Assembly (NCBI RefSeq): GCF_017742245.1
Contig: NZ_JAGHKO010000001.1
Coordinates: 372,001 to 436,000 of the forward strand
DNA length: 64,000 nucleotides
Direction of reading: 5' to 3'
Source of the DNA: Niastella soli
GTDB lineage: Bacteria; Bacteroidota; Bacteroidia; Chitinophagales; Chitinophagaceae
The notes beneath the pieces are model-generated. The model did no database searches and was not told where the DNA came from. It saw only the letters and a program-made list of their open reading frames with translations. Position 1 is the first letter of the stretch, and every line of letters starts with the position of its first letter. Of the stretch, positions 16,204 to 24,725 are shown piece by piece. The position numbers and the translations under genes were made by a program.

Positions 16204-16953
16204 TCAATGAAAACTCTTGGGATCATAGGTGGGATCCTCCCGGGAATTTACAGTTGCCTCAATTATGCAATCAATGACGTTTTCAGCCTTACAACTATTC
16301 AAACCAGCGCCCCAGCAGGCATTAAATTCCAGGATAAACCATCCGGCTATATCACTACAAGCAATATCAATAACAACAACTTTAGGTAAGTCTTTTTTGT
16401 TACTATCCATAAAGTCTAAAACAAATTGTGTGGCACTTGTTAGATCCGCCTCGCCTTCATACAATGCAAGATCTTTTACCATTCCATCCTTTACATAACA
16501 CCTTGCTTCAGCCTTAATATCGCTTATAATCGTTGACACCAACACTTTTTCTGTATCCTCCAGCCCACCAGCAACCTGCATAAAATCATTCAACGTTTGA
16601 AAAACGCCGGCCATAAACATTTTAGGTATAACAGGTTTTATAAAAACAGGAAAATCGCTTTCCGTAAGTTGATCAATCAGTTTTAATTGAATAATGCGTT
16701 TTGTCCATGCCTGGTCAAGCCGTGCAATAAGCGAATCATCTGGCGAGAGCAATTCAACGTTATAGATCTGTGCCAGCACCAATGAAAATGCCTGGTTACC
16801 ATAAATGGCAATTTGCTGCCGGGCCAGCTCTTCATCCCTGATCCAATATTTTCCCAGCCGTTTTATTTGTCCGCCGTTCTTCGTCCAGGCTTCAAAGACC
16901 TGTTCAGTTTCGGGATCTGTTTTTTCTGGTATTAAAAGAATTGGCTTGTGCAT
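16204..16953 (-). CDS. ATP-grasp protein, R2K-clade-like
   Basis: A 249-residue protein. VFIKPV (103-108) supplies the ATP-binding Lys, and WFILEFNACWGAGLNSCKAEN (C-terminal, E209 and N211) matches the metal-binding end of the ATP-grasp R2K group (DUF4343). Proteins of this group ligate amino acids or act in peptide modification and are often found in phage or conflict gene sets, but no partner substrate gene is adjacent here. The start is ATG at 16953. Function beyond ATP-dependent ligation is not known. Confidence 0.65.
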   Translation of the reverse strand: MHKPILLIPEKTDPETEQVFEAWTKNGGQIKRLGKYWIRDEELARQQIAIYGNQAFSLVLAQIYNVELLSPDDSLIARLDQAWTKRIIQLKLIDQLTESDFPVFIKPVIPKMFMAGVFQTLNDFMQVAGGLEDTEKVLVSTIISDIKAEARCYVKDGMVKDLALYEGEADLTSATQFVLDFMDSNKKDLPKVVVIDIACSDIAGWFILEFNACWGAGLNSCKAENVIDCIIEATVNSREDPTYDPKSFH

Positions 16954-17026
16954 GGTGACCGTTTAGGTTAGGCTAACATAATTTCCACTATTATACGCTA
17001 TTTTAGCAGAATAACAGCAGCAGCCA

Positions 17027-17509
17027 ATGCACAAATTCAAAGCAACAATAGAACTCATAGGAATTAATCCCTTTGTATTTGTGCCCAATAAAATTTTAAA
17101 AGAAATCTTCATTCAGGCAGGAAAAGAAACCGGCTACATTCCCATTAAGGGCAATCTTAATAATAAAGCTTATAAACAAACGCTGGTAAGGTATAAAGGA
17201 GCCTGGCGACTGTATATCAATACGACCATGCTTACAAGATCTCCGGAAAGAATTGGAGAAAAAATTGAGCTTAGTATTGAATTTGATCCGGCAGACAGAA
17301 CAATAAAACCTCATCCCCAATTAGTGAAGGCCCTAAAGGAAAATGCCGCCGCTAAAAAAGTGTTCGATAGCCTGCCGCCCTCCAGAAAAAAAGAAATAGT
17401 AAGATATATCGCTAATTTAAAAACCGCTGCAAGCATTGACAGGAACATTAAAAGGGCAATTGACTTTTTAATGGGCAGTGGTAATTTTATTGGAAGAGAA
17501 AAACCGTAG
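17027..17509 (+). CDS. DUF1905 / YdeI-OmpD-associated family protein
   Basis: A 160-residue cytosolic protein. The N-terminal ~90 residues (FKATIELIGINPFVFVP, then KQTLVRYKGAWRLYINTTM) match DUF1905. The C-terminal part (HPQLVKALKENAAAKKVFDSLPPSRKKEIVRYI) matches the YdeI/OmpD-associated domain, linked in Salmonella to resistance to polymyxin or bacteriocins. The two-domain order is common in Bacteroidota. It is divergent from the ATP-grasp gene with a 73-base gap; a TATTTTAG box lies in it. Confidence 0.8.
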   Translation: MHKFKATIELIGINPFVFVPNKILKEIFIQAGKETGYIPIKGNLNNKAYKQTLVRYKGAWRLYINTTMLTRSPERIGEKIELSIEFDPADRTIKPHPQLVKALKENAAAKKVFDSLPPSRKKEIVRYIANLKTAASIDRNIKRAIDFLMGSGNFIGREKP

Positions 17510-17519
17510 TGAATAGTTT

Positions 17520-17609
17520 CTAAATTGCATCATGAGCTAATCTAAATGAAAAAAGGCTTTTGCCTGATCCGTTAGGGCCTGCTACTATAAAAAGAACAGG
17601 GTTACTCAT
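17520..17609 (-). pseudogene. Truncated zeta-type toxin, N-terminal fragment
   Basis: A 29-codon frame starting ATG and ending in a stop next to the DUF1905 gene. It reads SNPVLFIVAGPNGSGKSLF, a zeta-toxin-like beginning with a full Walker A motif (GPNGSGKS). Zeta toxins are about 190-280 residues and phosphorylate UDP-N-acetylglucosamine or other small molecules, so more than 80 percent is missing. The ATG overlaps the stop of the preceding frame (TAATG), as in an operon. Confidence 0.65.
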
Positions 17610-17749
17610 TATTGTAAAACCTTAATTACTTTTGTTTCAGAGTTGGAGATATCTATTTCAATGAGAACAGTATGACCGTTGGGATATTTATGAATGAACA
17701 TATTGGGCTTTACACACAACTCGTTTCTATAAACGATAGGCAGATTCAT
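17609..17749 (-). CDS. Small protein upstream of the zeta-toxin fragment
   Basis: A 46-residue frame beginning MNLPIVYRNELCVKP with a central HKYPNGHTVLIEIDI. It overlaps the frame before it by four bases (ATGA) and the toxin fragment by one base (TAATG), which indicates real translation coupling in the ancestral locus. I do not recognise the family. It may be an antitoxin or a helper protein of the decayed toxin (inference). Confidence 0.5.
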   Translation of the reverse strand: MNLPIVYRNELCVKPNMFIHKYPNGHTVLIEIDISNSETKVIKVLQ

Positions 17750-17841
17750 TTTTCCATTTCTTCATCTAAAGCTTCTCTTAACCTGCTTTCTTTTTCTTCA
17801 GCAGTTAATTCAAACCAGTATTTCTGTCCGCTAGAGTCCAT
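17746..17841 (-). CDS. Very small acidic protein at the head of the toxin locus
   Basis: A 31-residue frame (starting MDSSGQKYWFELTAEEKE) that is highly charged and probably helical. It overlaps the next frame by ATGA. Its composition recalls the N-terminal part or remnant of an antitoxin, but no family is recognised. From 17842 to 17910 there is no gene; 17884-17915 resembles the D-arm side of a tRNA. Confidence 0.45.
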   Translation of the reverse strand: MDSSGQKYWFELTAEEKESRLREALDEEMEK

Positions 17842-17910
17842 GTTGCACAAAATTAGTCCACCAAAAATAAAAAATTTCCTTCATTTCAACCCGCTGCCTA
17901 ACCAACTGAC

Positions 17911-19761
17911 TTACAATGCACAACTCTTTATCAAGCCACTCGTAAGCGTGATCTTTTTGTTTTCATTCTCCTCCTCTATCTCTACAAACTTTTCGAACCG
18001 GGCGCTGCGTTCAACTGTATAATCCTGCAGATGATAATAATTGGTGGTTTGCATTACCGGACCGTTTTGATAGCTGTTGGAGCCGTCGTATACCTTGGCT
18101 GTCTTTAATTGATTGAAACTATGGATCACCTGAACGAAATATTTACCGGGTTTCAAACCCTCAAACACAAACCGGCCTTCTGCATCGGCTACGGCTTCTA
18201 TTCGGTATTTATAAGCCTCATCTGACATATACACCCAGGTTGTTTTGCTCTCTTTTTTCTCCCGCAATTTATACCACTCATCAAGATATGGCGTAACTGG
18301 CATCAATATTACTTTGGCGCCTGCAGCATCAAACCGTCTTCCATCGTATTTTGAACAGGCACGGCCACGAATAGTTGCCACCCCTCTGCTCAAGGCAGCT
18401 TTCGCCACTGTCGGATCAAAGGTACTTCCGGGGTACAGGATCTTTTTTCCTGAGGTACCGCTGGCGGCTATAGTACCGCCCAGATCGCTGTATTTCTTTC
18501 TGTCGAGGTTAGCCTGTTTAGTATTACCAAGCGCATCATATACCGCCGCCCGGTTATTATAGGCATCCAGGTTATTCGGGTTGTATTCGATGGCTTTTGT
18601 ATAACAGGCAATAGCATCATTAAACTGTTGCTTGTTATGATGTATAAAACCCATATACATAAAACCGTAGGAAGAACGAGGATCGAGTTCAACCGCTTTT
18701 TTAAAATCCACCATAGCCTTCTCATCTTCTTTGGTGCTGTAATAATCTTCTCCGCGTGCCTGGTAGGCATAGCTGTATTTGGGGTTCAGCTCTATCGCTT
18801 TATTATGGTCTTTGAACGCCAGGTCCATTTGTTGTTTGACGCGATATACATTCCCTCTTGATACGTAAAAGTTAGCCTTTGTGGGACTCAGCTCTATGGC
18901 CTTGTTGTAATCAGCCATCGCCAGATCATACTTCTGCTGATCATAATAAATGTTTCCCCGGTTGCCATATACATCTGCATCTTTGGGTGTAAACTCCAGC
19001 ACTTTATTATAATCAGCTATGGCCAGATCTGTCTTTTTCTGGATCCGGTATATTACCGCCCGGTTAAAATAGGAATCACTAACCCGTAAATCATACTTGA
19101 TGTTCTTTGTGTATTCAGCAATCGCCTGATCGTATTGCTGCTGGTTATGGTAAATCCAACCGCGCAGAAAATACGGGTAACCATATTGCGCATTTATGTC
19201 GGTGGCTTTTGACAGGTCTGTCAATGCCAGGTCCATTTGGTTCTTGTCAAAATACAAACCCGCCCGCATCGCATAGGCACGTACAAACCGCGGGTTCATT
19301 TCAATAGCTTTGGTAAAATCGGCAAGGGCTTCGTCGGGTTTTGACTGGATGTTCTCCATCGACGCACGCATGAAGTATTCCATGCCCGATCTGGGCGAAC
19401 GCAATAAACCCAGCGCTTTGTCGGCCTGCCTTTTTGCCTGCGGCATATTGTTCTGCGACTTGTAACATTCGGCCAGCTCTGCCTGAAACAGGACATTATT
19501 GGGGCTGAGCTTTATTGCTTTTTCTATAGCTGTCTGTGCAGCAGTTGAATTGCCTTCATATAACAGTCCGCCTGCCTGTACCAGGTAAGCCAGGGCATTG
19601 TTTTTATCAGCGGCAATTGCGTCAGCAGCAGTATTTTTTGCCTGCCTGAAATTGCCTTCCATCCATTGCGTTAAAGCCGTTTCGGCTGTTTGACTATAGG
19701 CAGAAGATACAGCACTGCCAGTAACAAGCAGCATTCCGAAAAAGTGGGAAATTCTTTTCAT
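17911..19761 (-). CDS. Exported TPR-repeat protein with C-terminal beta domain
   Basis: A 616-residue protein. The ATG at 19761 gives a signal peptide (MKRISHFFGMLLVTGSAVSS ... YSQ); an upstream in-frame extension lacks signal character. Residues 25-440 hold about twelve tetratricopeptide repeats, many with the spacing AxxxRGxxYxxxxxxxxAxxDxxKAIEL. The C-terminal 170 residues carry a CarboxypepD_reg-like beta domain (GRFVFEGLKPGKYFVQV). It is probably a periplasmic or surface scaffold. The function is unknown. Confidence 0.75.
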   Translation of the reverse strand: MKRISHFFGMLLVTGSAVSSAYSQTAETALTQWMEGNFRQAKNTAADAIAADKNNALAYLVQAGGLLYEGNSTAAQTAIEKAIKLSPNNVLFQAELAECYKSQNNMPQAKRQADKALGLLRSPRSGMEYFMRASMENIQSKPDEALADFTKAIEMNPRFVRAYAMRAGLYFDKNQMDLALTDLSKATDINAQYGYPYFLRGWIYHNQQQYDQAIAEYTKNIKYDLRVSDSYFNRAVIYRIQKKTDLAIADYNKVLEFTPKDADVYGNRGNIYYDQQKYDLAMADYNKAIELSPTKANFYVSRGNVYRVKQQMDLAFKDHNKAIELNPKYSYAYQARGEDYYSTKEDEKAMVDFKKAVELDPRSSYGFMYMGFIHHNKQQFNDAIACYTKAIEYNPNNLDAYNNRAAVYDALGNTKQANLDRKKYSDLGGTIAASGTSGKKILYPGSTFDPTVAKAALSRGVATIRGRACSKYDGRRFDAAGAKVILMPVTPYLDEWYKLREKKESKTTWVYMSDEAYKYRIEAVADAEGRFVFEGLKPGKYFVQVIHSFNQLKTAKVYDGSNSYQNGPVMQTTNYYHLQDYTVERSARFEKFVEIEEENENKKITLTSGLIKSCAL

Positions 19762-19942
19762 GGGTTTGAAATGGAAAGCAAAATAAATAAGGAATTGCCT
19801 TATTTCCCGAACAATCATCTTAATTAAGAAAGATTACCTGATTACCGGGATAAATTCTCTACTTATTTTTCGGTATATTTTCTTGTTCTAATGAGTTTTT
19901 AATTTTGTTTACATCCTCCTTCTTTTTTACCAACTTTGGTCC

Positions 19943-20443
19943 ATGACTCGCACCATTCAATTAAAAACAGTACTACCCTATTCACCGGAATTGGTATGGC
20001 AGGCGTTAACTGATCCGGTCATTTTGGGCAGTTGGTTTATGCAGAATGACATTCAACCCATACCTGGCCACTACTTTACGTTTCGTATGGCCCCGCAAAA
20101 GGGCTGGGATGGCATCACCCACTGCGAGATCATAACCGTTGAAACACAAAAGCATATTGCCTATACCTACCGGGGAGAAGCCAGCGGAGAAAAAGCCCTT
20201 GCTTGCGCCGGAATCCATTCCAATACAGCCGATAAGATCACCAAAGGCATCTTTACAAAACTGGATACTGTTTTAAGCTTTACGTTGGAATCAACCTGCG
20301 GCGGCACCATCCTGCAAATGAAGCATTCTGGATATAAAGGACTGAAACTGGTGATCGTTAGCTTTATTATGCAAATGGGCTGGAAGAAACAGTTGAACAA
20401 AAAGCTTCCCAAAGCATTGGAAAAGCTGATAGCCAAAAAATAA
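19943..20443 (+). CDS. SRPBCC / AHSA1-like protein
   Basis: A 166-residue START-like fold protein. It opens with the family phrase RTIQLKTVLPYSPELVWQALTDP and has WFMQND, the HCEIITVETQKHIAYTYRG strand and a C-terminal long helix (MQMGWKKQLNKKLPKALEKL). Members bind small hydrophobic ligands or stimulate Hsp90 in eukaryotes; the bacterial role is generally unknown. A CTTTGG box lies just upstream of the ATG. It converges on the Ohr gene and shares a terminator with it. Confidence 0.78.
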   Translation: MTRTIQLKTVLPYSPELVWQALTDPVILGSWFMQNDIQPIPGHYFTFRMAPQKGWDGITHCEIITVETQKHIAYTYRGEASGEKALACAGIHSNTADKITKGIFTKLDTVLSFTLESTCGGTILQMKHSGYKGLKLVIVSFIMQMGWKKQLNKKLPKALEKLIAKK

Positions 20444-20476
20444 GGGCCTCCCGATGTGCCGGGAAAGCCCTTTTGT
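20441..20476. terminator. Bidirectional terminator between SRPBCC and Ohr genes
   Basis: AAGGGC and GCCCTT form the base and CCCG/CGGG the top of a hairpin, followed by TTTTG on the plus strand. It lies between two convergent stops. Confidence 0.75.
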
Positions 20477-20499
20477 TTAGCCATGAAACCCTATCTTCT

Positions 20500-20940
20500 T
20501 TAAACCAGATTGATCGTTACATTAATATTTCCACGGGTAGCTTTTGAATACGGACAGGTTGCATGTGCTGCTTCTACCAATTGTTGCGCTACTTCGGGGT
20601 CCAAACCAGGCAGGCTTACATTCAATCTTGCCTGTAATAGATAACCCTCACTGTTAGAACCCAGGTCTACTTCTGTATTCATCGCTGCATCTGCTGGTAA
20701 TTTAATGCGCATTTTGCTGGCGGCAATTCCCATGGCACTGATGAAACAGGCTGACCAACCTGCAGCTAATAATTGCTCAGGATTTGTACCTTCCTGTTTT
20801 GTACCAGGTGTAGCCAGCTTTATATTTAACTGCTCATCTGAACTTTTTGCATTACCGCCATCCCGGCCACCGGTTATATGTACTTTTCCGGTATAAATCA
20901 CTTTTTCTACTTCTGTTGTTGTGAATGTTAATGTTTCCAT
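20500..20940 (-). CDS. Organic hydroperoxide resistance protein (Ohr/OsmC family)
   Basis: A 146-residue thiol peroxidase. The redox pair is C65 (GWSACF) and C129 (ATCPYSKATRGN), and the peroxide-binding Arg lies in GGRDG (R26) with its Glu partner in TNPEQL (E55), which marks the Ohr branch. Such enzymes reduce organic peroxides with lipoylated proteins. It is the third gene of an operon with the secreted hydrolase and DUF1223 genes upstream (gaps of 40 and 33 bases). No OhrR regulator is adjacent. Confidence 0.9.
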   Translation of the reverse strand: METLTFTTTEVEKVIYTGKVHITGGRDGGNAKSSDEQLNIKLATPGTKQEGTNPEQLLAAGWSACFISAMGIAASKMRIKLPADAAMNTEVDLGSNSEGYLLQARLNVSLPGLDPEVAQQLVEAAHATCPYSKATRGNINVTINLV

Positions 20941-20980
20941 TTTTTTATTTTTTTAGTTGTTATAGAATGTTTTAATGAAT

Positions 20981-21772
20981 TTATTTCTGATTGTTTGCTG
21001 CATCAATGATCACACTGGCTACAGCATTTGGTTGTGAAATGAATACTACGTGACTGCCCTTTATTTCCGTGATCTTCGCATTGGCCCGTTTATACATGGT
21101 GCGCTCAATGGCAGGGTTAAGAGCTTTGTCTTCTGTTGCTACAATACCATAGCTTGGTTTTGTTTTCCAGGAAGCATTGGTAACAGGGGCGCCAAAACAG
21201 GCTGCAAAAATGGGTACTTGCGAGGCGCTCATAAAATCAGCTTCTTCCTTACTTACATCGGCTGCAAACCCCGCATGGAATTTTGCTTTATCAAAATACA
21301 GTACGCCTTTATCATCCGGTGGCAGAATACCGCCTTCGCCAACCATGGGCAGCGACATAGCCAGTTGACCAGTGGTTTCACCTACATCTGGCAAAAATGC
21401 GGCGATATATACCAAGGCTGCTACTTTCGGGTGCGAACCTGCCTCCGTGATCACCGTTCCACCCCAGGAGTGACCTACCAGTATTGTTGGGCCATCCTGT
21501 TTGTCGAGCGCCCGCAAAGTAGCATCTACATCATCTTTTAAAGAAGTGAGGGGATTTTGAACAATAGTAACAGTATACCCTTTCTTAGCTAAGATCTTAT
21601 ACAATGATTTAAATCCTGACCCGTCTGCAAAAGCGCCGTGAACGATCACGATATTTTTTATACTTCCAGGTGTTGGTGCTGCCATACCCTGTACCGCCAA
21701 CAGCAGGAACAATGTTACGGACATGCAAACCAGTAAGTAAATTCGTTTGGGTTGTAATAACAGTTGTTTCAT
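20981..21772 (-). CDS. Exported alpha/beta hydrolase
   Basis: A 263-residue hydrolase. A hydrophobic N-terminus (10-30, ending MAAP) is a signal or anchor. The fold shows IVIVHGAFADGSGF (41-54), the nucleophile elbow GHSWGG (S102) and the His near 246 (IKGSHVVF). The AFADGSGF sequence is frequent in the EstC-like / YdeN-type ester or non-heme haloperoxidase-related group; the substrate is unknown. It is the middle gene of a three-gene operon. Confidence 0.78.
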   Translation of the reverse strand: MKQLLLQPKRIYLLVCMSVTLFLLLAVQGMAAPTPGSIKNIVIVHGAFADGSGFKSLYKILAKKGYTVTIVQNPLTSLKDDVDATLRALDKQDGPTILVGHSWGGTVITEAGSHPKVAALVYIAAFLPDVGETTGQLAMSLPMVGEGGILPPDDKGVLYFDKAKFHAGFAADVSKEEADFMSASQVPIFAACFGAPVTNASWKTKPSYGIVATEDKALNPAIERTMYKRANAKITEIKGSHVVFISQPNAVASVIIDAANNQK

Positions 21773-21805
21773 TTTAATATTTGTATTAATAGTGAAGTAT
21801 TGGTT

Positions 21806-22594
21806 TTAATTCATTCTGGCAGCAGCGGTAATACTACCATTACCTTTATTCTGAACAAAGCCGATCAATTCCCAGCCAGCCTGATTGAGCTCTGCAGGTA
21901 TACTGATAGTCGCACTTTTGTCCTTTATCTCTACCGGTATCAGATCCCGGACAATTTGCACATGGCTCAACTTACGGCCTTCATTCTCCCCGGCCATTAC
22001 ATTCGAACTTGCTTTCTTTTGCACCAGGGCCAGGAATAACACTTTGTTTTTTTGCGGACCGGTTACTTCATATGATACCTGCACTTTGCCGCTATCAATT
22101 TTTCCTTGTAAGGTGAGGGCGTTCTCTGCGCCCTGGCTCAATGATGCATCGATCGCTTTTACAATAGACCGCTCATTGCTGCCTACGTACTCACTAACAC
22201 CATTCACCACTACCTGTGGGGTATAAATGGTTTCCAGGTTCATCCAGTCGGAATACTGCCGTTGACGTGCTGTGAATTCCGAAGTACTGAATTTATCTTT
22301 CCATCCCAGGTGGTTCCAGTAATCAACATGAAACGCTACCACATACACCGGTTTGCCCGCATTTTCCGATTCCAGCTTTTCCAGTAACTTATCTGCTGGC
22401 GGACAACTTGAACAACCTTCTGAAGTATACAACTCTACCAGTGCAAACCCTTTGTTATCACCTTTTACTAACTGTTGATTTTGCTTGTCAGCCGCCGGGG
22501 TTTGACAGGCCACATCATTTAATGAAAGAGCACATACCGCTACTCCCGAGATCGCTACACAACCTGCTGCCTTTTTTATTTTCGTCCAGTTCAT
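21806..22594 (-). CDS. Exported DUF1223 thioredoxin-like protein
   Basis: A 262-residue protein. The ATG at 22594 gives a signal or lipoprotein-like leader (LSLNDVACQ near residue 30). The core has VELYTSEGCSSCPPADKLL (C61 and C64), the CxxC motif and surroundings typical of DUF1223, a thioredoxin-fold family. The role is unknown; a thiol redox function is inferred. It heads the operon with hydrolase and Ohr. A longer in-frame extension upstream is rejected because it would overlap the divergent promoter region. Confidence 0.82.
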   Translation of the reverse strand: MNWTKIKKAAGCVAISGVAVCALSLNDVACQTPAADKQNQQLVKGDNKGFALVELYTSEGCSSCPPADKLLEKLESENAGKPVYVVAFHVDYWNHLGWKDKFSTSEFTARQRQYSDWMNLETIYTPQVVVNGVSEYVGSNERSIVKAIDASLSQGAENALTLQGKIDSGKVQVSYEVTGPQKNKVLFLALVQKKASSNVMAGENEGRKLSHVQIVRDLIPVEIKDKSATISIPAELNQAGWELIGFVQNKGNGSITAAARMN

Positions 22595-22734
22595 ATAATT
22601 TATTTTAGTGTTCTTGTTGTTTGTTCCACAAATTGACGACAAACCCGCCAAAGAAAAATTGACAAAATGCCCGGTTAGGCAAATTGGACCTTGAAGTAGA
22701 CAATTAAGGGCGCCAATAATCAGCCATTTAATTC

Positions 22735-22742
22735 TACATTTG
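22735..22742 (+). promoter_or_regulatory. Possible -7 promoter box before the histidine kinase
   Basis: TACATTTG fits TAnnTTTG. It ends nine bases before the ATG. No clear -33 TTG is seen, so the assignment is tentative. Confidence 0.35.
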
Positions 22743-22751
22743 ACTCTACAA

Positions 22752-23771
22752 ATGAGCACAAAAAATTTCACCATCTCCAATAAGATCATTTGGTTAAGCT
22801 CACTGGCGCTTGGCCTTTTGATGGCTGTTCCCAAAATTGCGGAACGGCCTTTCCACCTCTATGAGACAGTGGTCAATTGCAGCGTAACCGCGCTTTTCGG
22901 CCTGTTCGTATGGTACTATAACATCTTTACACTTCCCAAATTCACTCACAGGGATATTGCCAAAGGCCTGTCTGTAAGCCGCCTTATAATAAGTCTGATT
23001 ACCGGTGTAGGCATTATGTTCTTACTGGCGCTGCTTCAACAGGAATTGATCACACACCTCGATTTTGGACCCAGCATGTTAATGATTGAAGTAAGGGGCG
23101 TGCTGGTGAATGTACTTTTCTATATGTTCATTCACTTCCTGTACCAGAATTATCTGCATCAAAAAGTGAGTATTGAATTGGAGCGAACAAAAATGGACAA
23201 CCTCGCTGCCCAATACGAATTATTAAAACAACAGGTGAACCCGCATTTCCTGTTCAATAGCTTGAACACCCTGAAATACATGGTAGAGAACAGCGATGAA
23301 CATTCAGTTGATTTCATTTTAAAACTGAGTGACTTTTACCGGTTTACCCTGGAAAGCAGAAAGCTTGATCTGATCCCTGTTTCGGAAGAATTGAATATAC
23401 TCGAAGCCTATATCTTTCTGCAAAAGGCCCGGTTTGAAGATGGTCTTGATGTTTCCATTAACATCGACAAGGCACATTACTCATCAAAAATGCCACCGTT
23501 CACCCTGCAATTACTGATTGAAAATTGTATCAAGCATAACATAGTGTCATTGGAGAAACCATTACAGGTGCGCATCTATTCTGAGAATAATTTTATCATT
23601 GTGGAGAACAGGATCCAGTTAAAGCGAACAAAAGAAGCTTCAGCCGGGGTAGGTCTGGAAAACATTAAACAACGTTATTTACACCTGTTAGACAAGCAGG
23701 TGATCATTGAACCGAGCCAAACAAACTTTATTATAAAACTTCCTGTTACAAATGAGAATCGTAATTATTGA
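22752..23771 (+). CDS. LytS-family sensor histidine kinase
   Basis: A 339-residue kinase. It has four hydrophobic segments within residues 10-135 (membrane sensor without an extracellular domain), then a coiled linker and the His_kinase domain with phospho-acceptor H165 in QVNPHFLFNSLN. The ATPase region has QLLIENCIKHN (N box) and GVGLENIKQRY (G box). The ATG at 22752 was chosen over a TTG 12 bases upstream. The response regulator gene overlaps its end by 20 bases. It is divergent from the DUF1223 operon, which may be a target (inference). Confidence 0.9.
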   Translation: MSTKNFTISNKIIWLSSLALGLLMAVPKIAERPFHLYETVVNCSVTALFGLFVWYYNIFTLPKFTHRDIAKGLSVSRLIISLITGVGIMFLLALLQQELITHLDFGPSMLMIEVRGVLVNVLFYMFIHFLYQNYLHQKVSIELERTKMDNLAAQYELLKQQVNPHFLFNSLNTLKYMVENSDEHSVDFILKLSDFYRFTLESRKLDLIPVSEELNILEAYIFLQKARFEDGLDVSINIDKAHYSSKMPPFTLQLLIENCIKHNIVSLEKPLQVRIYSENNFIIVENRIQLKRTKEASAGVGLENIKQRYLHLLDKQVIIEPSQTNFIIKLPVTNENRNY

Positions 23772-24516
23772 AGATGAGATAAAAGCCGCCAAATCACTGG
23801 CTAACATGATTGCAGCCATACGACCTACTGCAACCATTGTAGCCAGCTTACAAAGTGTCGAAAGCGCTGTGAACTTTTTTACCACCAATGATCAACCTGA
23901 CCTGGTGTTTATGGATATTCAACTATCTGACGGGTTGGCTTTTGAAATATTTGAATCCGTTCAACTTCGCTGCCCGGTGGTGTTCTGCACAGCTTTTGGC
24001 GAATACGCCCTGGAAGCCATCAGGGCTAACGGCGTTGATTATATCCTGAAGCCATTTTCAAAAGAAGAAGTACAGAAGGCGTTTGAGAAAGTAGACAACC
24101 TGAAGAATTTTTTCCAGCAACATACCCAGCCCGATCTAAGCGGTTTACTGGCTAAAATAAGCGCGGCCAATAAAGGCAAGGAAAGCTTCCTGGTTTTTAA
24201 AGACAATAAATACATTACAGTTCAAACAGAACAGATCGCCTTTATTTACATCCGGTACGATACCACTACCATCACGACCTTCCAGAACCAAAGTTTTCCA
24301 CTTACCCAATCGCTCGAAACGGTACAGGAACAGTTATCGCCCAAACAGTTTTACCGGCTTAACCGGCAATACCTGATAAACTTTAAAGCTATTAAGGAAG
24401 TAGAGCATTATTCAGCTCGTAAACTGTTTGTAAAGCTGGTACTGCCTACCCCTGATGAACTATTGATCGGGAAAGAAAAAACAACAGCATTCCTGGAGTG
24501 GATGGGAGACCGGTAA
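23752..24516 (+). CDS. LytTR-type response regulator
   Basis: A 254-residue DNA-binding regulator. The receiver domain (1-120) has the acidic pocket EDE (7-9) and phosphorylation site D55 (LVFMDIQLSD). The LytTR domain covers about 150-250 (FYRLNRQYLINFKAIKEV). It is translationally coupled to the LytS kinase and binds direct repeats in the usual LytTR way. The target genes cannot be seen from sequence; the divergent Ohr operon is a candidate. Confidence 0.9.
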   Translation: MRIVIIEDEIKAAKSLANMIAAIRPTATIVASLQSVESAVNFFTTNDQPDLVFMDIQLSDGLAFEIFESVQLRCPVVFCTAFGEYALEAIRANGVDYILKPFSKEEVQKAFEKVDNLKNFFQQHTQPDLSGLLAKISAANKGKESFLVFKDNKYITVQTEQIAFIYIRYDTTTITTFQNQSFPLTQSLETVQEQLSPKQFYRLNRQYLINFKAIKEVEHYSARKLFVKLVLPTPDELLIGKEKTTAFLEWMGDR

Positions 24517-24725
24517 AACCCCGGCAATCGGCAGACGACAGACGGCAGACACGGTCCTTCGCTACGCTCAGGATCGTGAATCGTGAAACGGCAATGGGTC
24601 CCGGCGACGCTTCGCGTGTCGGGATTTGAAACTAATAATCAAACTTGCGCCACCGAAACTTCTTTGCCCATTTTCCGCGCAGAGGTGTATTGCTTGCAGC
24701 TTACAGCTTGCGGCTTGTAGCTGTC
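24517..24725. repeat. Dispersed intergenic repeat region
   Basis: No gene. The region has tandem phrases such as GGCAGACGACAGACGGCAGAC and the GCTTGCAGCTTACAGC stretch. The part at 24622-24665 resembles 54645-54690, and CTTCGCTACGCTC resembles the repeats at 41018 and 51814. It lies between convergent genes. Confidence 0.6.

Noticed and set aside
21050-21541. A 163-codon plus-strand frame inside the exported hydrolase gene
   Set aside because: Antisense shadow; the minus-strand gene has signal peptide and catalytic motifs.
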